A stretch of 64,000 nucleotides of DNA from Micromonospora chokoriensis (GCF_000718555.1 NZ_JOAN01000011.1:234470-298469), one strand, 5' to 3'. Shown: positions 42,672 through 52,283, counted from the stretch's first letter. Numbers and translations: made by a program. The notes: generated by a model from the letters alone, not told the origin.

Positions 42672-42705
42672 GCACGCCCGCTCCCGCCGGCCCGACACGG
42701 TCGCG

Positions 42706-42761
42706 CCACGAGCGTGATGCCTGTGAGTCATCGTGATGACTCACAGGCATCACGCTCGTGG
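42706..42761. repeat. 27-bp perfect palindromic arms with a 2-base loop
   Basis: Arms 42706-42732 and 42735-42761 are exact reverse complements (core GAGCGTGATGCCTGTGAGTC) around GT. The element lies between the convergent small acidic gene and the Nramp gene. It can form a very stable hairpin in either transcript (bidirectional terminator) or a cruciform. Its base composition is less GC-rich than neighbouring coding DNA. Confidence 0.92.
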
Positions 42762-42790
42762 GAGTGAGCGGCCCCAGGCAGCCAGCCGGC

Positions 42791-44059
42791 TCACCCGGTG
42801 ACTACCTGCCAGAGCAGGAACGCGTTGAGCGCGACCACCAACACGGCCACCAGGGACGCGGCGGCGGTGGTGAGGGGGTGGTTGACCAGGTTGCCCATCA
42901 GGTCGCGCCGGCGGGTGAAGGCCACCACCGGAATCAGCGCGAACGGGATGCCGAAGCTGAGGATGACCTGGGACAGCACGAGCGCCCGGGTCGGATCGAG
43001 GCCGATGGCGAGCACCGCCAGAGCGGGCAGCAGGGTGACCAGCCGACGCAGCAGCAGCGGCACCCGCCGCCGCAGGAAGCCCTGCATGATCACCTCTCCG
43101 GCGTAGGTGCCGACGCTCGTCGAGGCGAGCCCCGAGACCAGCAACGCGACGGCGAACCCGAACGCCGCGACGGTGCCGATGCTCTGACCGAGCCCGGCGT
43201 GCACTCCCTCCAGGCTGTCCGCGCCACCCGGGCCGCCACCCCGGAAGCTGGCGGCGGCGATCAGCAGCATGGCGAGGTTGACCGCGCCGGCCGCGCTCAG
43301 GGCGAGCAGCACGTCGGTGCGCTGGCCGCGGAAGAGGATCCGGCGCTCAGTGTCGTCGGCGGCGGGAATGCGGTCGCGGGTGAGCGCGGAGTGCACGTAG
43401 ATGACGTGCGGCATGACGGTCGCGCCGAGGATGCCGGCGGCGAGCAGCACGCTGTCCGTGCCCTGCAGGCGCGGCACCAGGCCGGCCATGGCGGAGCCGG
43501 GATCGGAGCCGGAGGCGAGCAGGTTGGCGGCGAAGGCCAGGACGATCACACCGAGCAGGATGGCGATGGCGATCTCGAAGGCGCGGTACCCGCGCGAGCG
43601 CAGCGCGAGCACGGCGAACGCGGCCGTGCCGATGATGATCCCGCCGGGCAGCAGGGGGATGCCGAAGAGCAGGTACAGGGCGACCGCGCCACCGATCACC
43701 TCGGCCAGGTCGGTGGCCATTGCCACCAGCTCGGCCTGCACCCACATCACCCGGTTCACCGGCCGGGGCAGGCGCTCCCGGCACAGCTCGGGCAGGCTGC
43801 GCCCGGTGGCCAGACCCAGCTTCGCGGTGAGCGTCTGCACCAGCATCGCCATCAGGTTGGCCACCACCACGACCCAGACCAACAGATAGCCGTAGCGGGC
43901 ACCAGCGGCGGAGTTGGTGGCGAAGTTGCCAGGGTCGACGTAGGCGACGGCCGCGACGAACGCCGGGCCGAGCAGGATCAACCGCCCGCGTACGCGACCA
44001 CGGGCACGAGCGGCCTGTAGTGGAGTCGCCCTCGACGTCGTCAGTTCGTTGGTGACCAT
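42791..44059 (-). CDS. mntH: Nramp-family divalent metal (Mn2+/Fe2+) transporter
   Basis: A 422-residue membrane protein with 11 hydrophobic segments. The diagnostic metal-binding motifs are present: DPGNFATN in helix 1 and MPHVIYVHSAL in helix 6. It should couple uptake of Mn2+ or Fe2+ to protons. ATG 44059 is preceded by GGGGAGGTG six bases away; the long frame upstream to 44806 overlaps the divergent GntR gene and is a shadow. No regulator site was seen in the 216 bp that separate it from the GntR gene. Confidence 0.92.
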   Translation of the reverse strand: MVTNELTTSRATPLQAARARGRVRGRLILLGPAFVAAVAYVDPGNFATNSAAGARYGYLLVWVVVVANLMAMLVQTLTAKLGLATGRSLPELCRERLPRPVNRVMWVQAELVAMATDLAEVIGGAVALYLLFGIPLLPGGIIIGTAAFAVLALRSRGYRAFEIAIAILLGVIVLAFAANLLASGSDPGSAMAGLVPRLQGTDSVLLAAGILGATVMPHVIYVHSALTRDRIPAADDTERRILFRGQRTDVLLALSAAGAVNLAMLLIAAASFRGGGPGGADSLEGVHAGLGQSIGTVAAFGFAVALLVSGLASTSVGTYAGEVIMQGFLRRRVPLLLRRLVTLLPALAVLAIGLDPTRALVLSQVILSFGIPFALIPVVAFTRRRDLMGNLVNHPLTTAAASLVAVLVVALNAFLLWQVVTG

Positions 44060-44237
44060 CGAACACCTCCCCGTCCACACGGATTGCCAGCGCGTTCTTC
44101 CCATCGGGCTGACCCGTCGGTGCCAACCTCTGGCCTGCCGGTGCCACCACGGTCGGCACGACGGCACGGACGAATCGCGCCGCGCCGCGCCGCGCTGGCC
44201 TTGACAGCCGCCCGCCTGCCGGTGAAGCTGTCTATTA

Positions 44238-44255
44238 GTCCTACTGTCGTAGGAC
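44238..44255. promoter_or_regulatory. palindromic operator for the YtrA-type GntR regulator
   Basis: GTCCTAC-TGTC-GTAGGAC is a perfect inverted repeat with 7-bp arms and a 4-base spacer, ending 20 bp before the GTG of the GntR gene. TATTAG just before it (44233-44238) may be the -10 box, so a bound repressor would cover the transcription start. Autoregulation of YtrA-type regulators with adjacent ABC genes is well known for the family; the binding itself is inferred. Confidence 0.65.
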
Positions 44256-44275
44256 AACAGGAAGGATCCTCGGGA

Positions 44276-44683
44276 GTGATCGAGTTCGTACTGGACAGCC
44301 GGTCGAAGGTGAACACCTACATGCAGCTCGTGCAGCAGGTGAAACAGGCGCTGCGGGTCGGCCTGCTGACACCGGGCGACCAGTTGCCGAAGGTTCGGGA
44401 CGTCGCGCAATCCCTGGCGATCAACCCGAACACGGTGCTGAAGGCGTACCGGGAGTTGGAGATCGAGGGTCTGGTCGGCGGCCGACCCGGGGTGGGCACG
44501 TTCGTCCAGCGCACCCTGGCCGGCGCCTCCCTGCCCAACCAGGCCGAGCTGCGCGACGACCTGGTCGCCTGGCTGCACCGGGCGCAGACGGCCGGCCTCA
44601 CGGCCGAGGACGTCATCGCCCTGGTGGAGACGACGCTGCGCGCCACCCTCGCCGACGACGCCCCAGAGAAGGAGCCCGCATGA
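44276..44683 (+). CDS. GntR-family regulator, YtrA type
   Basis: A 135-residue regulator. The winged helix runs from YMQLVQQVKQALRVGLLTPG through DQLPKVRDVAQSLAINPNTV and LKAYRELEIEGLVGGRPGVG to TFV. A short C-terminal helical part (about 45 residues) replaces a ligand-binding domain; this short form and its position in front of ABC genes define the YtrA subfamily. GTG 44276 has AGGAAGG about 10 bases upstream. The stop overlaps the ATPase start (ATGA), so it is the first gene of a regulator-ATPase-permease operon, probably sensing cell-envelope stress. Confidence 0.88.
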   Translation: MIEFVLDSRSKVNTYMQLVQQVKQALRVGLLTPGDQLPKVRDVAQSLAINPNTVLKAYRELEIEGLVGGRPGVGTFVQRTLAGASLPNQAELRDDLVAWLHRAQTAGLTAEDVIALVETTLRATLADDAPEKEPA

Positions 44684-45594
44684 GCGCAACGAGAGGACAA
44701 CGGATGGACGTGGTCTTGGAAGCAGACCGGCTCGGCAAGCGGTACGGCAGCACCTGGGCGCTGCGGGACTGCTCGCTGCACCTGCCGGCTGGCCGGATCG
44801 CCGCACTGGTCGGGCCGAACGGTGCGGGCAAGAGCACGCTGCTGCACCTGGCTGTCGGCCTGCTGAAGCCGGACGCGGGCACGGTCCGGGTGTTCGGCCG
44901 ATCGCCGTACGGCGACACCGAGGGCCTGGCCGACATCGGATTCGTGGCCCAGGACACCCCGCTGTACCGGGACTTCACCGCCGCCGAGCTGGTCATCGCG
45001 GGCGGCAAGCTGAACAAACGCTGGGACGCCGCGCTGGCCCGCACCCGGCTGGCGCAGCTCGGCATTCCACCGGACAAGCCGGTCGGCAAGCTCTCCGGCG
45101 GTCAACGGGCCCAGGTCGCGCTCGCCCTGGCGCTGGCCAAGCAGCCCCGGCTGCTGCTGCTCGACGAACCGGTCGCCAGCCTCGATCCGCTGGCTCGACG
45201 GGAGTTCCTCCAGTCGCTGATGGGCAGCGTCGCGGAGTCGGGCACCACCGTGCTGCTCTCCTCGCACCTACTGGCCGACCTGGAACGGGTCTGCGACTAC
45301 CTGATCGTGCTCAACGCCTCCCAGGTGCAGCTCACCGGCGCGGTCGACGACCTGGTCGCCGAGCACCGTCAACTGGTCGGCCCCCGGCACGACGGCGGCG
45401 CTATCGGGGGCGTCACCGCAGTGGTCCGGGCCAGCCACACCGACCGGCAGTCCACGCTGCTGGTCCGCACCGACGGGCCGGTCACCGATCCGGCCTGGAC
45501 GGTGCGCGAGGTCAGCCTGGAGGACGTCGTGCTGGCCCACCTGGCCGACGGCACCACGCAGACCAGTCACAGCGAGTGGGGAGTAGCGGCATGA
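44680..45594 (+). CDS. ABC transporter ATP-binding protein (YtrA-regulated exporter type)
   Basis: A 304-residue ATPase with Walker A GPNGAGKST, Q-loop FVAQDTPLYRDF, signature LSGGQRAQ, Walker B LLLLDEPVASLDP and switch histidine SSHLLADL. The C-terminal ~80 residues are a poorly conserved accessory region, as in DrrA/CcmA-type exporters. It overlaps the regulator (ATGA) and the permease (ATGA). A second ATG at 44704 could also be the start. Likely role: export of a lipid, peptide or antimicrobial compound together with the permease downstream. Confidence 0.9.
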   Translation: MSATRGQRMDVVLEADRLGKRYGSTWALRDCSLHLPAGRIAALVGPNGAGKSTLLHLAVGLLKPDAGTVRVFGRSPYGDTEGLADIGFVAQDTPLYRDFTAAELVIAGGKLNKRWDAALARTRLAQLGIPPDKPVGKLSGGQRAQVALALALAKQPRLLLLDEPVASLDPLARREFLQSLMGSVAESGTTVLLSSHLLADLERVCDYLIVLNASQVQLTGAVDDLVAEHRQLVGPRHDGGAIGGVTAVVRASHTDRQSTLLVRTDGPVTDPAWTVREVSLEDVVLAHLADGTTQTSHSEWGVAA

Positions 45595-46571
45595 TCTGGT
45601 TGACCTGGCGGCAACACCGCAAGCAGGCGTTCTACACCCTGCTGGGGTTCGCGGTGCTCGCCGCCGTCATGGTGCCGATCGGCCTGTCGATGCGGCACAC
45701 CTTCGCCGACCTGGGTCTGGCGGACTGCGTCAAGCCGGTCGCCTTGAGCGAGGCAGCCACGGAGGCCTGCAACGCGGGCTTCCACCGCTTCACCAACCAG
45801 TACGGCAGCCTGAACCTGGTGGCCGTACTGTTGATCACTCTGCCGGTGCTGGTCGGCCTCTTCTGGGGCGCTCCGCTCGTCGCCCGGGAGGTGGAGCAGG
45901 GCACGCACCGGTTCGTCTGGACGCAGGGTGTCGGCCGGACCCGCTGGGCTCTGGTGAAGTTCGGGCTGGTCGGCGCGTCCGTGCTGCTCCTCGCGGTCGG
46001 CTACGGGCTGGGCATGTCCTGGTGGGCCGAGCCGCTCACCCAGAGCGCGCACGAGGGCCGATTCGGTCTGATCGTCTTCGACCTGCAGGGCGTCGTCCCG
46101 ATCGGTTACACCCTGTTCGCGGTGGCGCTCGGCGTCTTCGCTGGCACCGTGTGGAAGCGGATGCTGCCCGCCATGGGCATCACCCTCGCCGGTTTCATCG
46201 GCGTACGGGCGGCGATCGCGATCCTGGCCCGACCGCACTACCAGCCGGCCCGCACCCAGACCTTCCCGATCGAGGGTGGCGGGATACCCGAGGGAGACCG
46301 GGGTGACTGGGTCCTCTCCGTGGGCATCCGCAACGCCGACGGGACGATGGTCGCGGAGGACACCCGGATCCAGTGCCCGCCGGGCGGCAAGGGCCCGGAC
46401 GGCCGTGCCTGCGGCGCCGAGCTGGGCCTCAAGCCGGGCGCGTACAACTGGGAGCTGTACCAGCCGGCGGACCGGTTCTGGCTGTTCCAGGGCATCGAGA
46501 CGGGCATCTTCGTCGCCCTGGCCGTGCTCTTGCTCTACCTCGCGGTGCGCCGGGTTCGCCGGATCGCCTAG
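45591..46571 (+). CDS. ABC transporter permease (ABC-2 like)
   Basis: A 326-residue membrane protein with about six hydrophobic segments. An amphipathic start MIWLTWRQHRKQAFYTLLGF is typical of actinobacterial ABC-2 permeases in YtrA operons. Between the second last and last helices an external loop of about 80 residues carries two cysteines (IQCPPGG, RACGAEL). It starts inside the ATPase stop (ATGA) and ends the operon at the hairpin 46578-46621. Confidence 0.82.
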   Translation: MIWLTWRQHRKQAFYTLLGFAVLAAVMVPIGLSMRHTFADLGLADCVKPVALSEAATEACNAGFHRFTNQYGSLNLVAVLLITLPVLVGLFWGAPLVAREVEQGTHRFVWTQGVGRTRWALVKFGLVGASVLLLAVGYGLGMSWWAEPLTQSAHEGRFGLIVFDLQGVVPIGYTLFAVALGVFAGTVWKRMLPAMGITLAGFIGVRAAIAILARPHYQPARTQTFPIEGGGIPEGDRGDWVLSVGIRNADGTMVAEDTRIQCPPGGKGPDGRACGAELGLKPGAYNWELYQPADRFWLFQGIETGIFVALAVLLLYLAVRRVRRIA

Positions 46572-46577
46572 CTGGGC

Positions 46578-46621
46578 GACGGGTGCTCGTCGGGGAGCGA
46601 GGGCCTCGGCGAGCACCCGTC
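46578..46621 (+). terminator. hairpin terminator after the GntR-ABC operon
   Basis: 12-bp perfect stem GACGGGTGCTCG / CGAGCACCCGTC with a 20-base loop, 7 bp after the permease stop codon. Confidence 0.75.
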
Positions 46622-46742
46622 CGCGCAGTCGGATTCCGGCCCGTCGCCAACACGACTGAAAGCGCCCACCTGGTCACGCTGAGTGCTCCGATGTGGACCG
46701 CAGGGTCCGCGTTCGGCGGGCCGCAGCGATGGGAGCGCGCGT

Positions 46743-48354
46743 GTGAAATCCACAATTCTCCGTCGGGTCGCCACGTCCGCCGTGGCGCTCGCCTGCGCCG
46801 TACTGGGTGCGGTGGCACTGCCAGCCGCCCCAGCGGCGGCCAGCCCGATCCGCAACGCGACCCCGTGGTCGGTGCTGCTCTGCAAGTTCAGCGACAAGCC
46901 GGCGGAGCCGCAGCCGCCGTCGCACTTCGCCAACTTCCTCACGGCGGCCGGCGTCGGAACCGGCGGGGTGGCGGACTACCTGGCCGACCAGTCCGGCGGC
47001 CGGGTGTCGCTGGCCGGCTCGGTGGTTCGGGGCTGGTACACGATGCCGTACACACTGGCGCAGTTCCAGACGACCGACCGGTGGACCCGTACCCAGCGCT
47101 GCGTGGACACCGCGGCGGCCGCCGGCTACGCGGTGCCCGCTGGGAACCGGATCGCGGTCATGCTCAACGACTGGGTGGACTCCGGCGCGGCCGGCGGTCG
47201 GGTGCTGCTCGACCCCGGTGCCTGGAACGTCGGCTTCGCCGCGCACGAGATGCTGCACGGCTACAACCTGGGCCACTCGTTCTCCAACGACACCACGTAC
47301 CAGAACGCGCCCTGGTCACAGCCGGGCGAGTACGACGACCCGTGGGACGAGATGAGCGCCATGCACATCTACGCCTTCGGCACCGCGAACTACGGCACCA
47401 GCGCGGTCGGGCTCAACGCTCCCAACCGCGACGAGTTGGGCTGGCTGCCGAAGAACCGGATCTTCACCATGGCCGCCGACGGGGTCGGCTCACGCTCGCT
47501 CACCCTGGCGCCGCTGGAGGTGCCCGCCGCGAGCGGCCCACAGCTGGTCCGCATCCCGTTCGACCCGGCCGACCTGTTCCGCTACTACACGGTGGAGTTC
47601 CGCAGGAAGACCGGCTGGAGCGCCGGCATCCCCGCCGACACCGTGCTGCTGCACGAGGTCCGCAACGGCACCCCGACCCTGCTGCGTACCGGGCCGGGCG
47701 GCGGCCCGGCGCAGTCGCTGAACGCCAACGGCGTGCAGATCAGCGTCAACTGGATCTCCGGCAACGCCGCGTCGGTAAGCGTGAGCACCGACGTGGTCAA
47801 CCGCTGCCTACAGGGGTACGTCTGGCGGGAGGCCCGCGCCGGCGACCTGGTCTGTGTCACCGGGGCGACCCGCAGCCAGGTGTGGGCGGACAACGCCGCC
47901 GCGCCGAGCCGCTGGGTGAACGGCCCGTACGGCCCGCACACCTGCGTCTCCGGCTACGTGTGGCGCGAGGCGTACGCCGGCGACGATGTCTGCGTCACCG
48001 GAACGCAGCGCAGCCAGGCCGCCGCGGACAACGCCGCCGCCGCGTCCCGGCGCAATCCGGCCCGGCTGGTGTACGGCCCGAACAGCTGCGTCAGCGGGTA
48101 CGTCTGGCGCGACGGCGACCAGTCCGACTACGTCTGCGTGACCGGCGCGACGCGATCCCAGGTGCTCGCGGACAACGCGGTCGCCGCGAGCCGCTGGGTC
48201 ATGTGGCCCGTACGGGCCACACACCTGCGTCTCCGGCTACGTGTGGCGCGAGGCGTTCCTCGGCGACGATGTCTGCGTCACCGGAACGCAGCGCAGTCAG
48301 GCCGCGGCGGACAATGCAGCCGGCCCGAGCCGGGTGCTGCGTCCCGGCGGCTGA
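46743..48354 (+). pseudogene. secreted zinc metalloprotease with C-terminal repeats, frameshifted in the last repeat
   Basis: GTG 46743 (GGGAG site upstream) opens a frame with a signal peptide (LACAVLGAVALPAAPAAASP) and a protease domain carrying the extended zinc motif HEMLHGYNLGH (residues 168-178, HExxHxxxxxH). Four copies of a module with G-Y-V-W-R...D-x-V-C-V-T-G...R-S-Q...D-N-A follow. Compared with the earlier copy (tgggtgaacggcccgtac), the fourth reads tgggtcatgtggcccgtac: one extra base within 48198-48206 breaks the frame. In the restored frame the fourth module is intact and ends at TGA 48352. The uncorrected frame runs to 48659 into the ROK gene and is unlike a protein. Probably active up to the third repeat. 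Confidence 0.78.
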
Positions 48355-48362
48355 GCCGACGA

Positions 48363-48399
48363 CGACCGACTGGGCGGGGAGATCCCGCCCGGTCGGTCG
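48363..48399. terminator. bidirectional hairpin, 16-bp stem
   Basis: Arms 48363-48378 and 48384-48399 (CGACCGACTGGGCGGG with one G-T wobble) around GAGAT, between the metalloprotease gene and the convergent ROK gene. Confidence 0.78.
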
Positions 48400-48456
48400 C
48401 CCATCGTCCCGTGCAGAGGAAGGGCCGACCGGGCGCGCAGCGGCAAGCAGTCGCGG

Positions 48457-49719
48457 CTATCCGGGCTCGGCGGCCCCGACCTGGCCCGCCACGCCGACGT
48501 TCAGCGGGTCGGCCAGGAGTTTGTCGAAGGCCAGCTCGGCGGCGCCGATCAGGACGGCGTCGCGACCGAGCGCCGCCGCGCGCAACCGCAGGTGCTCGCG
48601 GGAGGCGGGCAGTGGCATGGTGTCCAACCGTTCGCGGACCACGTCCGCCCCGGCGGTGAAGATGTCGCGCAGTGAGCCGCCGAAGACCACAGCGTCCGGG
48701 TTGACCACGTTGACCAGGTTCGCCACGCCGAAGCCGAGCCAGTCCGCCACCTGCTCGACCGCCGCGCGGGCGGTCGGGTCGCCTTCCGCCGCCGCGCGCA
48801 GCACCTCGGCCACCGCCGCGCGGTCGCTCGGGTCACGGCCCGCGTGCCGCAGCAGCGCGGCTTCGGAGATCTCGGTCTCCCAGCAGCCGCGCGAACCGCA
48901 GCCGCAGGGCAGGCCATTGGGGTTGACGACCATGTGGCCGACCTTGCCACTGTGCCCCCGGTGGCCGATCATCAGTCGGCCACCGACGATGATGCCGGCG
49001 CTGATGCCCAGGTCGCCGTGGAGGTAGATGACGTCACCCACGCCGACCGCGACGCCGCGGACGTGCTCGGCCAGGCCGGCGATGTCGGCCAGGTCGCCGG
49101 CCACGAAACCGGGGCCGGCGCGGAACTCCGCCTCCAGCGCGGCACCGAGCGTCTCGTCGATGCTGGCGACCCGGATCCTGCCGTCCGGGTCCCGGGTGGT
49201 GTCGGTGACCGCGGCGGCGCCGCCGACCAGCAGCGCGTCGCCGGCCACCGAGCTTTCCATGTCCCGGACCAGGTCGGCGAGGGGCCCGACGGCGTCGATC
49301 GCCGACATGCCGCTGGGTCGGGGGATCTCCCGCAGGTCGAGGATCTGCCCACCGAGGCCGACCCGGGCGGCACGCAGCCGGTCCGCGTCGATGCTCAGCG
49401 CGTGGGCGTAGACCCGGTCCGAGCGGGGGCTGACCACCAGTGAGGGGCGGCCGGCGCGGCGGGTGGTGGTCGGCGCCTCCTCGGTGACCAGGCCGCTGAC
49501 GACCAGGTCGGCCGCGAGGGCGCCGATGGTGCTTCGGTTGAGGCCGAGCCGGCTGGTCAGCTCGGCCCGGGACGTCGGCCCGTGCAGGTGGACGTAGCGC
49601 AGCACAGCGCCGAGGTTCTGCCGCCGGATCTCCTCCTGGCTGGCGCCGGGGACCGGCGGCAGCGGGGACTCGCGGTTGCGGCCGACGCCGGTTGGCCTGG
49701 CCCGGACTGGTGTCGCCAC
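48457..49719 (-). CDS. ROK-family transcriptional regulator (XylR type)
   Basis: A 420-residue protein. The N-terminal winged helix is EEIRRQNLGAVLRYVHLHGP, then TSRAELTSRLGLNRSTIGAL. The ROK sugar-kinase-like domain follows with GHRGHSGKVGHMVVNP and the zinc site GLPCGCGSRGCWETEIS. A ROK regulator beside a sugar ABC operon on the same strand is usually its repressor, released by the sugar. A 15-bp palindrome at 53866-53880 in front of mmsA is a candidate target. GGAGG precedes the start. Confidence 0.9.
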   Translation of the reverse strand: MATPVRARPTGVGRNRESPLPPVPGASQEEIRRQNLGAVLRYVHLHGPTSRAELTSRLGLNRSTIGALAADLVVSGLVTEEAPTTTRRAGRPSLVVSPRSDRVYAHALSIDADRLRAARVGLGGQILDLREIPRPSGMSAIDAVGPLADLVRDMESSVAGDALLVGGAAAVTDTTRDPDGRIRVASIDETLGAALEAEFRAGPGFVAGDLADIAGLAEHVRGVAVGVGDVIYLHGDLGISAGIIVGGRLMIGHRGHSGKVGHMVVNPNGLPCGCGSRGCWETEISEAALLRHAGRDPSDRAAVAEVLRAAAEGDPTARAAVEQVADWLGFGVANLVNVVNPDAVVFGGSLRDIFTAGADVVRERLDTMPLPASREHLRLRAAALGRDAVLIGAAELAFDKLLADPLNVGVAGQVGAAEPG

Positions 49720-49771
49720 GGTCAGACCTCCTTCCGGGTCGGTGCCGATGGGCGCGGGGGTGCGGAGACGA

Positions 49772-49807
49772 CGATGGGTCCCGGTAGAGGAGACCCGGGA
49801 CCCATCG
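49772..49807 (-). terminator. hairpin terminator of the chvE-mmsAB operon
   Basis: 13-bp perfect stem CGATGGGTCCCGG / CCGGGACCCATCG with a 10-base loop, 25 bp after the chvE stop on the minus strand and before the ROK gene. Confidence 0.8.
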
Positions 49808-49831
49808 GCGTTACTGCCTACCGTGCGGTGA

Positions 49832-50932
49832 TTACTTGGTGAGCGGCGCGAGCTTCGGGTCGGTGGCGTACGCCTCAGCCGCGTTCGCCTTGGTGACGGC
49901 GACCGGCGGGAGCAGGAACGTGTCGACGACCTTGCTGCCGTTGTTGTAGGACTTGGTGTCGTTCACCTGCGGGGCGTTGCCGGCCTGGAGAGCCTTGACC
50001 ATGTTGATGGTCTCCTTCACCAGGTTGCGGGTGTCCTTGTTGATCGTCATGTACTGCTGACCAGCCATGATCGACTTGACCGACTCAACCTCGGAGTCCT
50101 GACCGGTGACGACCGGGGTCGGCTTGCCAGCACCCTTGACCGAGGTCAGGATCGCGCGGGCCAGCGTGTCGTTCGGGGAGAGGACGCCGTCCAGCTCCTT
50201 GTTGCCGTAGGTCGAGGTCAGCAGCTGGTCCATGCGGGCCTGGGCACCCTCGGGCTTCCAGCCCTGGATGGCGGTCTGCTTGACGTCCTTCTGACCCGAG
50301 GCGACGACCACGTTGCCCTTGTCGATCTCCGGCTTGAGCACGTCCATCGCGCCGTTGAAGAAGACACCGGCGTTGTTGTCGTCCGGCGAGCCGGAGAAGA
50401 GCTCGATGTTGTACGGGCCGTTCGGCTTCTTGGCCTTCATGCCGTCCAGCAGGGCCTGGCCCTGGAGCTGGCCGACCTTGAAGTTGTCGAACGCGACGTA
50501 GTAGTCGAGGTCCGGCGTGTTGGTGATGAGCCGGTCGTACGCGATGACCTTGACGCCGGCCTGGTGGGCCGCGGCGACCTGGGTCGAGAGCTGCGCGGCG
50601 TCGGTCGCGCCGATGATGATGACCTTGGCGCCCTTGGTGACCAGGGCGGTGATCTGGGCCTGCTGGTCGGCGACCGTGGTCGACGCACCGGCGTACTGCA
50701 CCTCACCCTGGAAGCCGGCGTCCTTGAGGCCGTTGGTGAACAGGTCACCAGCGAGGACCCAGTTCTCCGAGGTCTTGGCCGGCAGCGCCACGCCGATCAG
50801 CGAGTTCGCCGCGAAGCCCTTGGCCTCGCCCTTGGTGCCGGTGTCACCGTCACGGCCGGAGCCGCAGCCCGCGAGGGCCAGCATGGCGGCGGCGCCAACG
50901 GCGACCACCGACGTGCCAAAGAATTTACGCAT
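49832..50932 (-). CDS. chvE: multiple-monosaccharide ABC transporter substrate-binding lipoprotein
   Basis: A 366-residue lipoprotein with the lipobox LAGC at about residues 19-22 and a periplasmic-binding-protein-type sugar-binding fold: LIGVALPAKTSENWVLAGDL, YAGASTTVADQQAQ, KVIAYDRLITNTPDLDYYVAFDN and VVTGQDSEVESVKSIMAGQQ. This matches ChvE-type monosaccharide binders (glucose, galactose, arabinose, xylose). It is the last gene of the operon mmsA-mmsB-chvE, 52 bp after the permease, and ends at a hairpin. Confidence 0.9.
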   Translation of the reverse strand: MRKFFGTSVVAVGAAAMLALAGCGSGRDGDTGTKGEAKGFAANSLIGVALPAKTSENWVLAGDLFTNGLKDAGFQGEVQYAGASTTVADQQAQITALVTKGAKVIIIGATDAAQLSTQVAAAHQAGVKVIAYDRLITNTPDLDYYVAFDNFKVGQLQGQALLDGMKAKKPNGPYNIELFSGSPDDNNAGVFFNGAMDVLKPEIDKGNVVVASGQKDVKQTAIQGWKPEGAQARMDQLLTSTYGNKELDGVLSPNDTLARAILTSVKGAGKPTPVVTGQDSEVESVKSIMAGQQYMTINKDTRNLVKETINMVKALQAGNAPQVNDTKSYNNGSKVVDTFLLPPVAVTKANAAEAYATDPKLAPLTK

Positions 50933-50984
50933 GTGAGGGCTTGCCTTTCTGGAAGGTAAAACGGGGTGGTGAGGTCGGTGACCG

Positions 50985-52283
50985 TCAGCCGGACACCGCT
51001 GCCTTGGCGGGCTCGCGCTCCGCGTCCGGCGGTGAGGCGGGGGGTACGGAGTCCTCGCGGCGGAACGGCCGCATCAGACTTCCGACGATGGAGAACCGCC
51101 CCTGGCTCTTGTTGTAGACGTCGATCGCGACGGCCAGCAGCAGGACCAGGCCCTTGATGATCTGGACGCGGTCGGTGCCGACGCCCATCAGCTGCAGGCC
51201 GTTGTTGAGCACGGCCATGACGAGACCACCGACGATCGAGCCGCTGATGGTGCCGATACCGCCGGCGACGGCCGCGCCACCGATGAAGACCGCGGCGATG
51301 GCGTCCAGCTCCCAGCCGTTGCCGTCCTGCGGCCCGGAGGCCGCCGAACGGGCCACGAAGATCATGCCGGCCAGCGAGGCCAGGACGGACATGTTCATCA
51401 TGACGAAGAAGTTGACCCGCTTGAGCTTCACGCCGGACAGCTCGGCCGCCCGGGAGTTGCCGCCCACCGCGTAGATGTGCCGGCCACCGGCCGTGTTGCG
51501 GGTGTAGAAGGAGTACGCGATCACCAGCACCACCAGGATCAGCCCGGAGATCGGGAAGCTGGTGCCGACCCGGCCGCTGGCGAAGCGCAGCGCCGCGAAG
51601 GCGATCACGCCGACCATGACGGCCATCCGCAGGATCGAGACCCACATGGGCGCCGGGTCGGCGTCCATGGCCCGGCGGGTCTTGCGGGCCTGCAGCTCAC
51701 GCCAGACCACGGCGAGCGCCGCGACCAGACCGAGCAGCAGCGTCCCGTTGTTGTAGCCGGTGTTCGGGCCGAACTCAGGCAGGAAGCCGGAGCCGATCTC
51801 CCGGAAGCCCTCCGGCACCGGGATCGTGTTGGCGTTACCGATGTACTGGTTGCCACCACGGAACAGCAGCATCCCGGCCAGGGTGACGATGAACGCCGGC
51901 ACCCCGATGTACGCCACCCAGAAGCCCTGCCAGGCGCCGATGATCGCGCCGATGGCGAGGCCGAACACGATGGCGGCGGGCCAGGGCAGGTCCCACTCGG
52001 TCATCGACTTGGCCACCAGGATGCCCGCGAAGGCGGCGACAGAGCCGACCGAGAGGTCGATGTGCCCAGCCACGATCACCATGAGCATGCCGATGGCCAG
52101 AATCAGAATGTACGAATTCTGCTGGAACAGCGCGATCAGGTTGTCCGACCGCAGGGTGAGGCCATCGGTCAGGATCTGGAACAGGACGACGATCGCCACC
52201 AGGGTGAAGATCATCCCGAACTGGCGAGCGTTGGAGGTGGTGCCTCCGAACAGGTTCTTCTGAAGGTCCTTCAATCGGCTCAT
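50985..52283 (-). CDS. mmsB: multiple-monosaccharide ABC transporter permease
   Basis: A 432-residue membrane protein of the XylH/GguB class with about 10-12 hydrophobic segments. Motifs include [19 protein letters not shown], a hallmark of ribose/xylose-type permeases, and [20 protein letters not shown] near the C-terminus, contacting the ATPase. The charged tail is Pro/Glu/Ala-rich. Its start overlaps the stop of mmsA (ATGA on the minus strand). Confidence 0.92.
   Translation of the reverse strand: MSRLKDLQKNLFGGTTSNARQFGMIFTLVAIVVLFQILTDGLTLRSDNLIALFQQNSYILILAIGMLMVIVAGHIDLSVGSVAAFAGILVAKSMTEWDLPWPAAIVFGLAIGAIIGAWQGFWVAYIGVPAFIVTLAGMLLFRGGNQYIGNANTIPVPEGFREIGSGFLPEFGPNTGYNNGTLLLGLVAALAVVWRELQARKTRRAMDADPAPMWVSILRMAVMVGVIAFAALRFASGRVGTSFPISGLILVVLVIAYSFYTRNTAGGRHIYAVGGNSRAAELSGVKLKRVNFFVMMNMSVLASLAGMIFVARSAASGPQDGNGWELDAIAAVFIGGAAVAGGIGTISGSIVGGLVMAVLNNGLQLMGVGTDRVQIIKGLVLLLAVAIDVYNKSQGRFSIVGSLMRPFRREDSVPPASPPDAEREPAKAAVSG

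Noticed and set aside
48355..48659. C-terminal extension of the metalloprotease frame into the ROK gene
   Set aside because: It results from the one-base shift near 48200; the translation is Arg-rich, crosses a terminator hairpin and lies antisense to a well-supported gene.
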